Made by a program: the position numbers and the translations under genes. Shown in pieces: positions 1-7,533 of a DNA stretch of 46,263 bases. The notes under the pieces were generated by a model. That model was not told where the DNA came from and ran no database searches. It worked only from the letters and a program-made list of their open reading frames with translations. Origin of the DNA: Nanobdellota archaeon (lineage in GTDB: Archaea; Nanobdellota; Nanobdellia; Woesearchaeales; GW2011-AR9); NCBI GenBank assembly GCA_030647325.1, contig JAUSJN010000011.1, positions 1 through 46,263 of the forward strand, given 5' to 3'. The first letter of the stretch is position 1, and each line of letters begins with the position of its first letter.

Positions 1-212
1 ACTTTTGCAGCTGAGAGAGCTGATGCAAATGCTAAAGCATAATCATCATAGACCTTTCCGCTGAACATCTTGCCGCGCTTGCCGGCAACAGACACTTCGT
101 ATTGAACAGTTCCCTCTAAATTAGAAACGCCTTCGGTGCTTGCTTGTTTAAGCAAATTTTCTTTTGCTTCTTGGGGATTTTTTCCCTTACCTTCGTATAA
201 TTTATCAACCAT
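1..212 (-). CDS. Hypothetical protein, C-terminus cut by window edge
   Basis: A minus-strand reading frame starts at the ATG at 212-210 and stays open to base 1, so only about the first 70 residues are visible (begins MVDKLYEGKGKNPQEAKENL). I do not recognise a family. The visible part is charged at the start and alternates in a way that suggests a small alpha/beta protein; there is no signal peptide or membrane segment. It is divergent from the next gene. Confidence 0.6.
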   Translation of the reverse strand, partial: MVDKLYEGKGKNPQEAKENLLKQASTEGVSNLEGTVQYEVSVAGKRGKMFSGKVYDDYALAFASALSAAK

Positions 213-302
213 TTTCTAAACCTCCGAATTATAGTGTTTTTGAGGAATATATTTGCTTTTAAATATTTTGTATCTCCAGCCCATATGATTCTACACAAAA
301 AG

Positions 303-312
303 CTTATAAAAC
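303..312 (+). promoter_or_regulatory. TATA box for the 66-aa gene and downstream prefoldin/ftsY genes
   Basis: CTTATAAAAC lies about 25 bp before the ATG at 333, the spacing expected for an archaeal TATA box and a leaderless transcript. This decides the start at 333 against an upstream in-frame ATG at 234, which would lie before the promoter. Confidence 0.55.
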
Positions 313-332
313 CCTTCTTTCTTCAGCCTAAT

Positions 333-533
333 ATGTTACCCTTAAGCAAGGAAGAGAAGTCAGTACTGAAGATTTTGGTAGAGAAAGAGCTCCACCATGT
401 CAAGAAAGATGATCAGGGATTTTTGATCAGCAACGCTCCTTTCCTAGGCAAGTCTGATGATCCAGACCTTCCTTTCCTGAAGAGTCTGAAGTTGTATAAA
501 AGTTTCTTAGAGCAGTTAAAACTGAAGTTGTAA
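333..533 (+). CDS. Small conserved-looking hypothetical protein (66 aa)
   Basis: A 66-aa charged protein with no export signal, beginning MLPLSKEEKSVLKILVEKEL, consistent with a helical N-terminal half and a shorter C-terminal helix rich in Lys and Leu. The start is chosen because a TATA box at 303-312 sits about 25 bp upstream. It ends 4 bp before the prefoldin alpha gene and is probably co-transcribed with it and ftsY. I do not recognise the family; the position suggests a small protein made with the translation/folding genes, which is inference only. Confidence 0.6.
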   Translation: MLPLSKEEKSVLKILVEKELHHVKKDDQGFLISNAPFLGKSDDPDLPFLKSLKLYKSFLEQLKLKL

Positions 534-537
534 TCAT

Positions 538-945
538 ATGGCGGATGAGACTATATTTGAAGAGAAGTACAGGCAGCTCCAACAATTACAGCAGCAGGTA
601 GAACAGATAACCGAGTATGTTGAAAGGATGCAAGGACAGCAAAAAGAACTGGACGCCTCTATAGAAGCTCTTTCTGAATTGCAAAAAACAAACATAAACA
701 CCGAGATCCTTGCCCCCATCGCCAACGGCATATTCCTGAAAGCAGAATTGAAGGATAACCAGAAACTGGTGGTGAACGTAGGCGCAGAGGTCACGGTGGA
801 AAAGAATATCCCGGAAGTTCTCAGATTGTTAACAGAACAGAAAGAAAAGATCGCTGAGAACATCTCAGAAGCAGAGACCTTTTTGCAGGAATTGTATGAG
901 CAGGGTAAAAAATTATACCAACAATCAGGCGAGGCAGCAGAATAA
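538..945 (+). CDS. pfdA: Prefoldin subunit alpha
   Basis: At 135 aa it has the usual length of archaeal prefoldin alpha, a hexameric cytosolic chaperone subunit that captures unfolded proteins and passes them to the thermosome. The N-terminal helix is Gln-rich (about residues 10-50: LQQLQQQVEQITEYVERM), the middle holds the beta-hairpin region (LAPIANGIFLKAEL, then LVVNVGAEVTVEKNIPEVL) and the last 40 residues form the second coiled-coil helix. The stop overlaps the ftsY start by one base (TAATG), so the two are translationally coupled. The pfdA-ftsY order is common in archaea. Confidence 0.93.
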   Translation: MADETIFEEKYRQLQQLQQQVEQITEYVERMQGQQKELDASIEALSELQKTNINTEILAPIANGIFLKAELKDNQKLVVNVGAEVTVEKNIPEVLRLLTEQKEKIAENISEAETFLQELYEQGKKLYQQSGEAAE

Positions 946-2237
946 TGTTCGGCAAACTGAAAGAAAAATTGATGCAGGCAGTATCGGCCTTTTCCAAGAA
1001 GACGGAAGAGGAGGCGGAAGTAGAAGAGAAACCGGTCGAAGTCAAGAAGCAAAAAGTTGAACCGAAACAGAAAGAGGTTACAGAGACTAAAAAGAAACCA
1101 GCAGAGAAAAAAGTAAAGAAAGGAAAAGCAAAAAAAGAGAACAAGAAGCCTGCAAAAGAAAAAAAGAAAGAAGTTGAAGTCGCCGAGCCGGAAGAAAGGA
1201 TCGAAGAAAAAACTGAGGAAGCAGCAGAAGAAAAACCGTCATTTTTCAAGAGACTTTTTACTAAAAAAGAAGAAGAGAAAGCAGAAGAAAAAGAAGCGAC
1301 GGAAGAAGCTGTAGAAAAGAGTGAAGAACCAGTAGAGGAAAAATCGGAAGAGCCTTCTGCTGAAAAAGGATTCTTCGGGAAGATCAAGACCTCTTTAACC
1401 ACCAAGAAGATCTCTGCAGAGAAGTTTGAAGAATTATTCTGGGAATTGGAATTAGCTTTATTGGAGAATAATGTTTCCGTCGAAGTGATCGAAAAGATAA
1501 AAGAAGATCTGAAAAAGGAATTAGTGGACAAGCCCTTGCCGAGAGATGTGCCGGCGAAGATCGAAGAGACCTTGAAAAAAACCCTGACGGAAATACTCAC
1601 TTTTGAAAAAATTGATCTGCTTAAAGCGGCAAAACAAAAAGAAAAACCATTAGTCATCGCTTTCTTCGGCATCAACGGAACGGGAAAGACCACTTCCATC
1701 GCTAAACTGGCGCATTACTTCCAGAAGCATAAATTATCAGTGGTGCTTGCAGCCTGCGACACCTTCAGGGCGGCAGCGATCCAGCAGCTGGAAGAACATG
1801 CCGATAAATTAGGAGTAAAGATAATCAAACAAGACTACGGTTCTGATGCGGCTGCAGTCGCTTTTGATGCGATCAAATATGCGGAGAAAAATAAGATTGA
1901 TGTGGTGTTGCTAGATACCGCAGGGAGATTGCATTCCAATACCAACCTGATGCAGGAACTAGAGAAAATCATCAGGGTGGCAAAGCCTGATCTGAAGATT
2001 TTCGTCGGTGAAAGCATCACCGGAAATGACTGCATCGAGCAGGCAAGGAAATTCAATGATCTGGTGGAGATGGATGGCGCTATTTTGACTAAAGCTGATG
2101 TGGATGAGAAAGGCGGAGCGCCCTTGTCGATCTCCTATACCATCAAGAAACCTATCTTATTTTTAGGGATGGGGCAGAAGTACGATGATCTGGAAGAGTT
2201 TGATGCTCAAGTGATCTTGAAAAGGTTGGGGTTTTGA
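945..2237 (+). CDS. ftsY: Signal recognition particle receptor FtsY
   Basis: This is the SRP receptor GTPase that docks ribosome-SRP complexes at the membrane. The NG domain starts near residue 145. The P-loop GINGTGKTT is near residue 241, followed by DTFRAAAIQQLEEHA, the G3 motif DTAGRLHSN near 323, the G4 motif TKAD near 381 and a closing GMGQKYDDLEEFD. The first ~145 residues are a highly charged Glu/Lys linker. Three short aromatic-basic segments interrupt it: MFGKLKEKLMQAV at the start, FFKRLFTKK near residue 100 and FFGKIKTSL near 145. These could be membrane-binding amphipathic helices. At 430 aa it is longer than many archaeal FtsY proteins because of this extension. Confidence 0.97.
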   Translation: MFGKLKEKLMQAVSAFSKKTEEEAEVEEKPVEVKKQKVEPKQKEVTETKKKPAEKKVKKGKAKKENKKPAKEKKKEVEVAEPEERIEEKTEEAAEEKPSFFKRLFTKKEEEKAEEKEATEEAVEKSEEPVEEKSEEPSAEKGFFGKIKTSLTTKKISAEKFEELFWELELALLENNVSVEVIEKIKEDLKKELVDKPLPRDVPAKIEETLKKTLTEILTFEKIDLLKAAKQKEKPLVIAFFGINGTGKTTSIAKLAHYFQKHKLSVVLAACDTFRAAAIQQLEEHADKLGVKIIKQDYGSDAAAVAFDAIKYAEKNKIDVVLLDTAGRLHSNTNLMQELEKIIRVAKPDLKIFVGESITGNDCIEQARKFNDLVEMDGAILTKADVDEKGGAPLSISYTIKKPILFLGMGQKYDDLEEFDAQVILKRLGF

Positions 2238-2239
2238 TC

Positions 2240-2725
2240 ATGTCTGAAGACCACGAAAAAAAACGTCTGCAATTAGTAGTCAACAATGAACCTACTTTCC
2301 GGATCAAAACACCGATCGAACGCCTAAGGGAAGAGCACCAAGCAATTTTGGAAAAAAAAGAAGAAGGCTATAATAAGACCATAAATGATCTTCGCGATAA
2401 ACACGCCAAAGAGCTTAAAAGGCCAAAACTATTTGGAGGGTATACCAGCGGTATTGTTCTCATTGCAATTGCTACTGCTGCTGGCGTTTATGTCAGCAAA
2501 TACACTTCGAATAATCATCCAGAAGTGATCGTTGAGTTGAACAAAGATCTGAACAAAGACGGGATAGATGATGCGTTCATCCTACAGAAAGACGGATACA
2601 AGATACCAATGTACGGGGTAGAAAGCCTCATGGGGAAGCAATACTTAAGCGCCAGGAAGATGGAGCGAAGTGCAGGTAATATCATAGATTACCAAAGCAT
2701 CGAAGATAAGCTTAATAAAGAATAA
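2240..2725 (+). CDS. Membrane-anchored hypothetical protein with Ca-binding-like loop
   Basis: A 161-aa protein starting 2 bp after the ftsY stop; the ATG at 2240 is preferred to the in-frame TTG at 2234. Residues 1-70 are cytosolic-looking and coiled-coil prone (PIERLREEHQAILEKKEE). One transmembrane helix follows (GIVLIAIATAAGVYVSKY). The outer part carries DLNKDGIDDAFIL, a D-x-N-x-D-G-x-x-D pattern like dockerin, EF-hand or FG-GAP calcium loops. Family not recognised. Its place behind ftsY suggests a membrane role in export, but that is inference. Confidence 0.7.
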   Translation: MSEDHEKKRLQLVVNNEPTFRIKTPIERLREEHQAILEKKEEGYNKTINDLRDKHAKELKRPKLFGGYTSGIVLIAIATAAGVYVSKYTSNNHPEVIVELNKDLNKDGIDDAFILQKDGYKIPMYGVESLMGKQYLSARKMERSAGNIIDYQSIEDKLNKE

Positions 2726-2755
2726 TTCTAAAGATTGGATTTGTTTGACAAGATT

Positions 2756-2764
2756 TTTATAATA
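2756..2764 (+). promoter_or_regulatory. TATA box for the methylthiotransferase-like gene
   Basis: TTTATAATA lies about 23-25 bp before the ATG at 2783 and no Shine-Dalgarno sequence precedes that ATG, so the mRNA is probably leaderless. Confidence 0.5.
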
Positions 2765-2782
2765 ATACGCTAAAAACACTTC

Positions 2783-4060
2783 ATGACCACTTTCCATGTC
2801 CTAACTGCAGGATGTTCGACCAACCAGTCCGATGCGGAGCAGATGGCAGGATTGCTGAAACAAGCGAAATTTGAGTTGGTGGAAAAGATCGAGGATGCGG
2901 ATGTGGTGGTGTTCAATACCTGCGCCGTCAAGACGCCCAGCGAGAATCCGTTATTCACCCAACTAGACCAATTCAAAAAAGATCATCCTTACAAGATAGC
3001 GGTCATCTCCGGCTGCATCGCTCCGGCTGACAAGCAGAGATTGAAAGATTATTCTTTGATCGGCACAAAGCAGATCCACCATATCGTGCAGGTGGTGGAA
3101 GAAGCTCTGCATGATAATGTATTGCAATTGCTGAACCATGATGAGATGCCACCGCTGAATCTACCAAAAGTGCGCAAAAATCCTCTGGTGGAGATCCTGC
3201 CCATCAATCGTGGATGCCTTGATGCATATGCCGCTTTCGGCAAGGGTAAAAAAGCGCAGGGAAAGATAATCTCATATCCGGCAGCAGCGATCGTTGAAGC
3301 GGCAACAAAAGCGGTCAAAGAAGGAGTGAAAGAGATCTGGCTGACTTCACGAGATGCATTTGGTTATGGATCTGAGATAGGGACAGACTTACCGGCCTTA
3401 CTGAAGCAAGTGGTGCAGATTCCCGGAGATTTCAAGATACGCATCGACATGGGCAATCCTGGACACCTCTCCAAGATCAGCGCGAAATTGGTAGAGATAT
3501 ACAAGCATCCCAAGATATTCAAGTTTTTACATCTTCCGTTGCAGGCAGGACATGATGAGACGCTGAAAGCGATGCGTCGGAGTTATACGGTGGAAGAATA
3601 TCTGCAGGCCATCTATCTATTCAAAAGAGAGATCCCTGAGATGAATATCATAACTGATATCATGGTCGGTTATCCCACAGAAACAGACGATCATTACTGG
3701 GGAACCTTGGAAGTGGTGCGCAAAACGACACCTGATTCAATCAATATCTCCCGTTTTGGGCCAAGACCGGATATGCCAGCGACGCAGCTTCCTGGATTAC
3801 CGGAGGAAGTGGTCCAGCATCGCTGCAAAGTTTTAACAGATATATTTCATAATGCTTCTAAGATCCAGAATGAACGCTGGCTGGATTGGAAAGGAGAGAT
3901 CCTGATCGATGAAAAGGGCCGCGAGTCAGGACAATGGATGGGCCGGAATAATTCCTACAAACAGATCATTGTAGAAGGAGATTTCAAGTTAGGAGATATG
4001 TTACAGGTGCAGATCGTGAAAGCGGAAACCTTTGATCTAAGAGGAAAAGTGGTAAGTTGA
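2783..4060 (+). CDS. MiaB/CDKAL1-type tRNA methylthiotransferase homolog with degenerate radical-SAM motif
   Basis: A 425-aa protein with the full architecture of tRNA t6A37 methylthiotransferases (e-MtaB/CDKAL1 type). The N-terminal MTTase domain keeps the three cysteines for the auxiliary Fe-S cluster (C11 in AGCSTNQSDAEQMAGLL, C47 in FNTCAVKTPSEN, C78 in ISGCIAPAD). A radical-SAM barrel follows (FLHLPLQAGHDETLKAMRR, DIMVGYPTETDDHYWGTLEVV, NISRFGPRPDMPATQL) and a C-terminal TRAM-like domain lies from about 365. The radical-SAM CxxxCxxC motif, expected at 145-152 after INRG, reads CLDAYAAF, so only the first cysteine is kept. The frame is intact. Either the enzyme has lost SAM chemistry or it ligates the cluster differently. 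The family assignment is firm; activity is doubtful. Confidence 0.88.
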   Translation: MTTFHVLTAGCSTNQSDAEQMAGLLKQAKFELVEKIEDADVVVFNTCAVKTPSENPLFTQLDQFKKDHPYKIAVISGCIAPADKQRLKDYSLIGTKQIHHIVQVVEEALHDNVLQLLNHDEMPPLNLPKVRKNPLVEILPINRGCLDAYAAFGKGKKAQGKIISYPAAAIVEAATKAVKEGVKEIWLTSRDAFGYGSEIGTDLPALLKQVVQIPGDFKIRIDMGNPGHLSKISAKLVEIYKHPKIFKFLHLPLQAGHDETLKAMRRSYTVEEYLQAIYLFKREIPEMNIITDIMVGYPTETDDHYWGTLEVVRKTTPDSINISRFGPRPDMPATQLPGLPEEVVQHRCKVLTDIFHNASKIQNERWLDWKGEILIDEKGRESGQWMGRNNSYKQIIVEGDFKLGDMLQVQIVKAETFDLRGKVVS

Positions 4061-4078
4061 TCTAACAACTTAAACATT

Positions 4079-4651
4079 CTATTTTCCCATCTCTTCTTCT
4101 ATTTCTTTCATGATCTCTTCTTCCTTCATGGAAGGAAGTTTTTTTCCCTGGTATGACTGGAGTAGATTCTTGACCTGCCCGTACATATATGCGGTGTCAC
4201 CGACTAATTGGCGGGTATATCCTTCTTCCAGGGGAAATTTGTAAAAATACTTATGGATCACTCCCTTAAGAAAAAAAGGTAATGGTTTGGTTCCCCAGCG
4301 CCCTTCGTAATTAGTTAAAGACCAGGCGTCAAAAGTGATAAGAGCGTCGCCTTGCTGAAATTTTTGCTTTATTCCGGAAACTTCCTTCACCGTTTCAGTG
4401 ACATTGTCTAAGGCAAGATGAATCTTGATCATCAAGGAGATATACTGAGAGACGCTCTTCACCGGCCGTAATTCCAATTCCAATACCCTTCCGGCGGGAG
4501 TCACTAATTCTTCGCTTTTCTTTTCCAGGTAGCTATACTTTTTTTCCTGGAGCGCTTTCCTGATCACGGAAAGAAGTTCGTCAGTGCGGAAAATACCATG
4601 ATAGGTGATTTTCTTCTGATTGATGACCAGATTTTTTTCAGTCATATTCAT
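4079..4651 (-). CDS. Orphan family A, copy 2 (190 aa)
   Basis: A soluble protein of a family with three members in this window (also 4648-5160 and 9297-9824). Shared landmarks in order: an initial beta strand and YxGxFxxDEL near residue 18, KKxxYxxxEKxxE near 38, a V/I-TPxGR/K turn near 50, a basic-to-Trp/Arg segment followed by S-x-YISLMIKIHL-like strands, and a central RWGxKPL/F motif (GRWGTKPLPFFLKGVIHKYF). It ends with a helical tail rich in Glu. The start overlaps the upstream paralog's stop in an ATGA arrangement, supporting translational coupling. Function unknown; the family looks lineage-specific. Confidence 0.75.
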   Translation of the reverse strand: MNMTEKNLVINQKKITYHGIFRTDELLSVIRKALQEKKYSYLEKKSEELVTPAGRVLELELRPVKSVSQYISLMIKIHLALDNVTETVKEVSGIKQKFQQGDALITFDAWSLTNYEGRWGTKPLPFFLKGVIHKYFYKFPLEEGYTRQLVGDTAYMYGQVKNLLQSYQGKKLPSMKEEEIMKEIEEEMGK

Positions 4652-5160
4652 CTCCCATAGGCGTGGGTGAAGGAATTAAGATAGGATTTTATCTTGTAGT
4701 GGAGATCTTCCACATCCGCCCTGACCCAGGTCTCAGCTTTATGATAATGTTCTTTAAAGAAATATTTCTCAAAGAGCATGCTCAGGTACCAATACAAGGG
4801 CTTTTCGCCCCATTTGTTCTTGCGGTCGCTGATGACATAGCCGTCGAAAATCATGCGCACCGTCCCCTGGCCGGTCCTGATGACCGACTTATCCGCCTGC
4901 ACATCGACCTCTTTAAGATCAGCCACGTTTATCTTTATGGAAATGATGAGTTTGTAATAATCGCTGATATTTTTCCATGGTTCCAGGATGATATGCATCT
5001 GCTTTCCGGAGGGCGTGACAATAACCTGGTTCATCTTTTCATACCAGTCATAGCCCTTTTCGTAAAAGAAGGAAGAGACAAGGTTGTGCAGCTCATCAAA
5101 ATTGAAGAGCCCTTCATGGGTAAGTTTCAATCGATCCACAATCAGATAGCGTTCAACCAT
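4648..5160 (-). CDS. Orphan family A, copy 1 (170 aa)
   Basis: First gene of a two-gene minus-strand unit and paralogous to the next gene. It carries LTHEGLFNFDELHNLVSSFF near the start, KGYDWYEKMNQVIVTPSGKQ at about 34-53, a strand pair (YYKLIISIKINVADLKEV), TVRMIFDGYVISDRKNKWGEKPLYWYL in the centre and a C-terminal helical segment. No signal peptide, membrane helix or known catalytic motif is visible. Alternating hydrophobic strands followed by helices suggest an alpha/beta binding fold. It is divergent from the GTPase gene. Function not recognised. Confidence 0.75.
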   Translation of the reverse strand: MVERYLIVDRLKLTHEGLFNFDELHNLVSSFFYEKGYDWYEKMNQVIVTPSGKQMHIILEPWKNISDYYKLIISIKINVADLKEVDVQADKSVIRTGQGTVRMIFDGYVISDRKNKWGEKPLYWYLSMLFEKYFFKEHYHKAETWVRADVEDLHYKIKSYLNSFTHAYGR

Positions 5161-5282
5161 ATTGATAGGATAAATTTTTAGGCTTATAAATTATTTGTCT
5201 TGAGAGAGGAATTAAAGGTCAAAATCTATCCCCTAGACCACCAAAAACTTTAATAAGCATAACAAAGTTCTAAGCGGAAGGG

Positions 5283-5936
5283 GTGCGTGAAAAAAGAATG
5301 GTGACGGCGTTTTTAAAGAATATCTTCAAGAAATTGTCACTGAATCCTTTCAGTAAAAAGAGTCATATTAAATTAGGGTTATATGGGCCTCCCAATGGCG
5401 GTAAATCTACCTTAGCGAATAAGATCTGCCAGGATTGGTTAGGGGAAGAGATGTCTTCAGTATCTCATATCGCCCACGAGACCAGAGAGATTAAGATCAA
5501 GGAACAAGTCAATATCAAGAACAAGAAAGGCAAAGAATTGACCTTTTCTCTGGTAGATACGCCCGGTATTTCTACGAAAATTGATTATGAAGAGTTCATC
5601 AGAAAGGGATTAAAGAAAGTAGAAGCAAAGAAACGGGCGAAGGAAGCTACTAAAGGGGTCATCGATTCTATCAAATGGTTAGATGACATGGATTCTGTGG
5701 TCGTAGTCTTAGATGCGACCAAGGATCCCTATTCTCAGGTTAACATTACAATCATCGGAAACTTACAGGCGAGAAATATCCCGGTGCTTATCGCGGCCAA
5801 CAAGGTCGATTTAAAGAAATCAAGCATAGATGCGGTCAAAGCAGCCTTCCCGCAGTATAAAGTGGTAGGTATTTCCGCAAAATACGGCAAAAACATTGAT
5901 GATTTTTATGAACAGCTCTTTACTCTGGCAAATTAA
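5283..5936 (+). CDS. Era-like GTP-binding protein
   Basis: A 217-aa small GTPase of the TRAFAC class with all five G motifs: G1 GPPNGGKST (35-43), a G2 threonine in HETR (T67), G3 DTPG (92-95), G4 NKVD (173-176) and G5 SAK (198-200). It lacks the KH RNA-binding domain of true Era. A basic N-terminus (residues 4-27) may contact membrane or RNA. Translation may start at this GTG or at ATG 5298; a TATA-like TTTAATAA near 5250 gives a start of transcription close to the GTG. It is followed by the DUF2073-like and zinc-ribbon genes, a probable archaeal conserved set. Confidence 0.85.
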   Translation: MREKRMVTAFLKNIFKKLSLNPFSKKSHIKLGLYGPPNGGKSTLANKICQDWLGEEMSSVSHIAHETREIKIKEQVNIKNKKGKELTFSLVDTPGISTKIDYEEFIRKGLKKVEAKKRAKEATKGVIDSIKWLDDMDSVVVVLDATKDPYSQVNITIIGNLQARNIPVLIAANKVDLKKSSIDAVKAAFPQYKVVGISAKYGKNIDDFYEQLFTLAN

Positions 5937-6042
5937 ACGCCTCTCGCTGTGATTAAAAAATAGTAAATGTTAAAAAGGCCAAAAGTTTCCTTATAGTAGG
6001 AAATAGATGTTCAAAGTAGAATAAAAGAGGTTATACAACAGA

Positions 6043-6432
6043 ATGGTTACGTTTAAGTTTGTTCCATACTACGAAATCGAAGGTCTTTCTTCAGCTAAAA
6101 GAGTGAATAAACTGCTCAAGATCGTCAAGGAAGATAAGATCGTGATCATGGAAGGAAGACTGCGCAAGCAGGAAGAAGCAGACTTGATCGAGATAACCAT
6201 GGAAGAGATTTCTCCCAAGTTTAAGGGCATAGAATTAAGCGTCATCTATCCAGACAAGGACAAGCAGGATATCAGGCAGAAACTGAGAGGGATGATGGCC
6301 AGCACTATACTAGGCGACCGGCAAGGACTTACTATCGTAGGCCCGGCTTCAATAGTTAAGAAGATTGAGAATAATCCGGATAAGATTGAATTATTTACCC
6401 GGGAAAATCGGGCCAAGATGAGGAAGAGATAG
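6043..6432 (+). CDS. DUF2073-family protein
   Basis: A 129-aa soluble protein that reads like the archaeal DUF2073 family: the opening FVPYYEIEGLSSAKRVNKLL, the strand EDKIVIMEGRLRKQEEADLI and the segment GMMASTILGDRQGLTIVGPA. The function of the family is not known. It lies between an Era-like GTPase and a DUF2072-type zinc-ribbon gene, so it may be a partner or regulator of the GTPase. The leader at 5983-6042 contains a small hairpin (TTTCCT/AGGAAA). Family name is from memory, hence moderate confidence; the coding call itself is secure. Confidence 0.75.
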   Translation: MVTFKFVPYYEIEGLSSAKRVNKLLKIVKEDKIVIMEGRLRKQEEADLIEITMEEISPKFKGIELSVIYPDKDKQDIRQKLRGMMASTILGDRQGLTIVGPASIVKKIENNPDKIELFTRENRAKMRKR

Positions 6433-6460
6433 TTCTGATGTATATAGTCCTTTATAGAAA

Positions 6461-6472
6461 CCTATAAATATA
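6461..6472 (+). promoter_or_regulatory. TATA box for the zinc-ribbon gene
   Basis: CCTATAAATATA is about 25-30 bp upstream of the ATG at 6494 and supports that ATG as the start rather than the in-frame GTG at 6488. Confidence 0.5.
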
Positions 6473-6493
6473 GTAAAATCTAAGAAAGTGAGC

Positions 6494-6898
6494 ATGCCAC
6501 ATCAATGTGTCCGTTGTAACACTTTCTATCCTGACGGAGCGGCAGAGATTCTGAAGGGGTGCACTTGTGGAGCAAGGTTGTTTTTCTACATCAAGAAGAA
6601 AGATGTTGAGTATGGTAAAGAATTGTTGACCAACTTAACCGAAGAAGATAAGATCAATATCGAAAAAGACGTGGCGGAAGTGTTAGAGATACGCCATCAA
6701 TCTGACGATGCACCAGTGGTATTGGATCTGGAATCCATCCGTGTGGTAAAGCCAGGCAAGTTTGAGATTGATTTAGTGCATCTATTCAAGAAAGATCCGT
6801 TAATCATCAAATTAGAGGAAGGAAAGTACATGATCGATCTTCCCCAGGCTTTTAAGAAAGCGAAGGAAGACAGCGAAGGAGAGAAGGAAAAGAGATAG
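6494..6898 (+). CDS. Zinc-ribbon protein, DUF2072-like
   Basis: A 134-aa protein with an N-terminal zinc ribbon: CVRC (residues 5-8) and a second pair CTC near residue 24, in KGCTCGARLFFYIKK. The remainder is acidic with a beta segment (KFEIDLVHLFKKDPLIIKLEEGKYMIDLP) and a Lys/Glu tail. This fits the archaeal DUF2072 zinc-ribbon family, which I recall as a neighbour of DUF2073. It has its own TATA box. It ends one base before the convergent ZPR1 gene. Probably a nucleic-acid or ribosome-associated protein, by inference. Confidence 0.75.
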   Translation: MPHQCVRCNTFYPDGAAEILKGCTCGARLFFYIKKKDVEYGKELLTNLTEEDKINIEKDVAEVLEIRHQSDDAPVVLDLESIRVVKPGKFEIDLVHLFKKDPLIIKLEEGKYMIDLPQAFKKAKEDSEGEKEKR

Positions 6899-6899
6899 A

Positions 6900-7415
6900 T
6901 TATAATTTACTCTTCTGCGCTTTGTCTGAGATGATCGCGCTATGCCCGGAAGGGTCTTCGATGATGATCTTCAATGGTTCTCTTCCCACTAAGACTTTGT
7001 TTAATTTCTTGATCAGGTTTTTTCCTTTGGTCTTGGCAGCAGGATCATCTTCCTCTGCATCGGCAGCGGATTGGATCATGGCCTTGACTTTTTCCAGCAA
7101 GCCTTCAACGTTGGTGATGTACCCTTCAGAAGCAGGGCCGGATTCGATGGTTATGACTCTGGGGATCTTGACCGACGCTTCGGCTGATTTGATGATCTTG
7201 ATATTAAGATCGGCATCAGAAGTGACTTCCAAAGTATATCGGCAAGGTTCCTTTTTTTCTGCCGGCTCTACATCAGCTTTGCGGTAGCCGCAGCCGGAAC
7301 AGTCCATGGACAGCACAAAGACCCGGCCAAAGAAGGGTATCTCTACCTCATCCTCACGGAGAGTAAGCTTATTTTCCCCGCAAAAGGCGCATTGCTGTCC
7401 GATTAGTTCTGCCAT
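6900..7415 (-). CDS. ZPR1-type zinc finger protein
   Basis: A 171-aa archaeal single-unit ZPR1 protein. The zinc finger uses C9-x2-C12 and C39-x2-C42 (QQCAFC, DCSGCGYRKADVEP). The ZPR1 beta domain follows with RYTLEVTSDADLNIKIIKS, ITIESGPASEGYITNVEGLL and the closing DPSGHSAI. In eukaryotes ZPR1 binds translation elongation factor 1A and acts as its chaperone; the archaeal role is assumed to be similar. The gene converges on the zinc-ribbon gene, with stops a base apart. Confidence 0.9.
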   Translation of the reverse strand: MAELIGQQCAFCGENKLTLREDEVEIPFFGRVFVLSMDCSGCGYRKADVEPAEKKEPCRYTLEVTSDADLNIKIIKSAEASVKIPRVITIESGPASEGYITNVEGLLEKVKAMIQSAADAEEDDPAAKTKGKNLIKKLNKVLVGREPLKIIIEDPSGHSAIISDKAQKSKL

Positions 7416-7500
7416 GAAATTGTAGAAAGGGAGTTGATTTAAAAATATTATGTGGAATATAAGTTATGGAGCAATACACACTATTGGAATTACCAAAACC

Positions 7501-7510
7501 TTAATAAATA
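7501..7510 (+). promoter_or_regulatory. Promoter (TATA) of the tRNA-Gly gene
   Basis: TTAATAAATA lies about 28-33 bp before the mature 5' end at 7534, preceded by purine/C-rich CCAAAACC that could act as BRE. Confidence 0.5.
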
Positions 7511-7533
7511 ATGCATAAAACATTTAGCCTTAT

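Noticed and set aside
234-332. Upstream extension of the 66-aa gene from ATG 234
   Set aside because: The TATA box at 303-312 would lie inside the extension, and ATG 333 is at the right distance for a leaderless start.
821-1699. Long minus-strand open frame opposite ftsY
   Set aside because: Ser/Phe-rich shadow produced by the Lys/Glu-rich coding strand of ftsY; no promoter or ribosome site.
3215-3238. Frameshift as the cause of the altered radical-SAM motif
   Set aside because: Sequence on both sides remains in the same frame and matches the family, so no compensating indels are needed.
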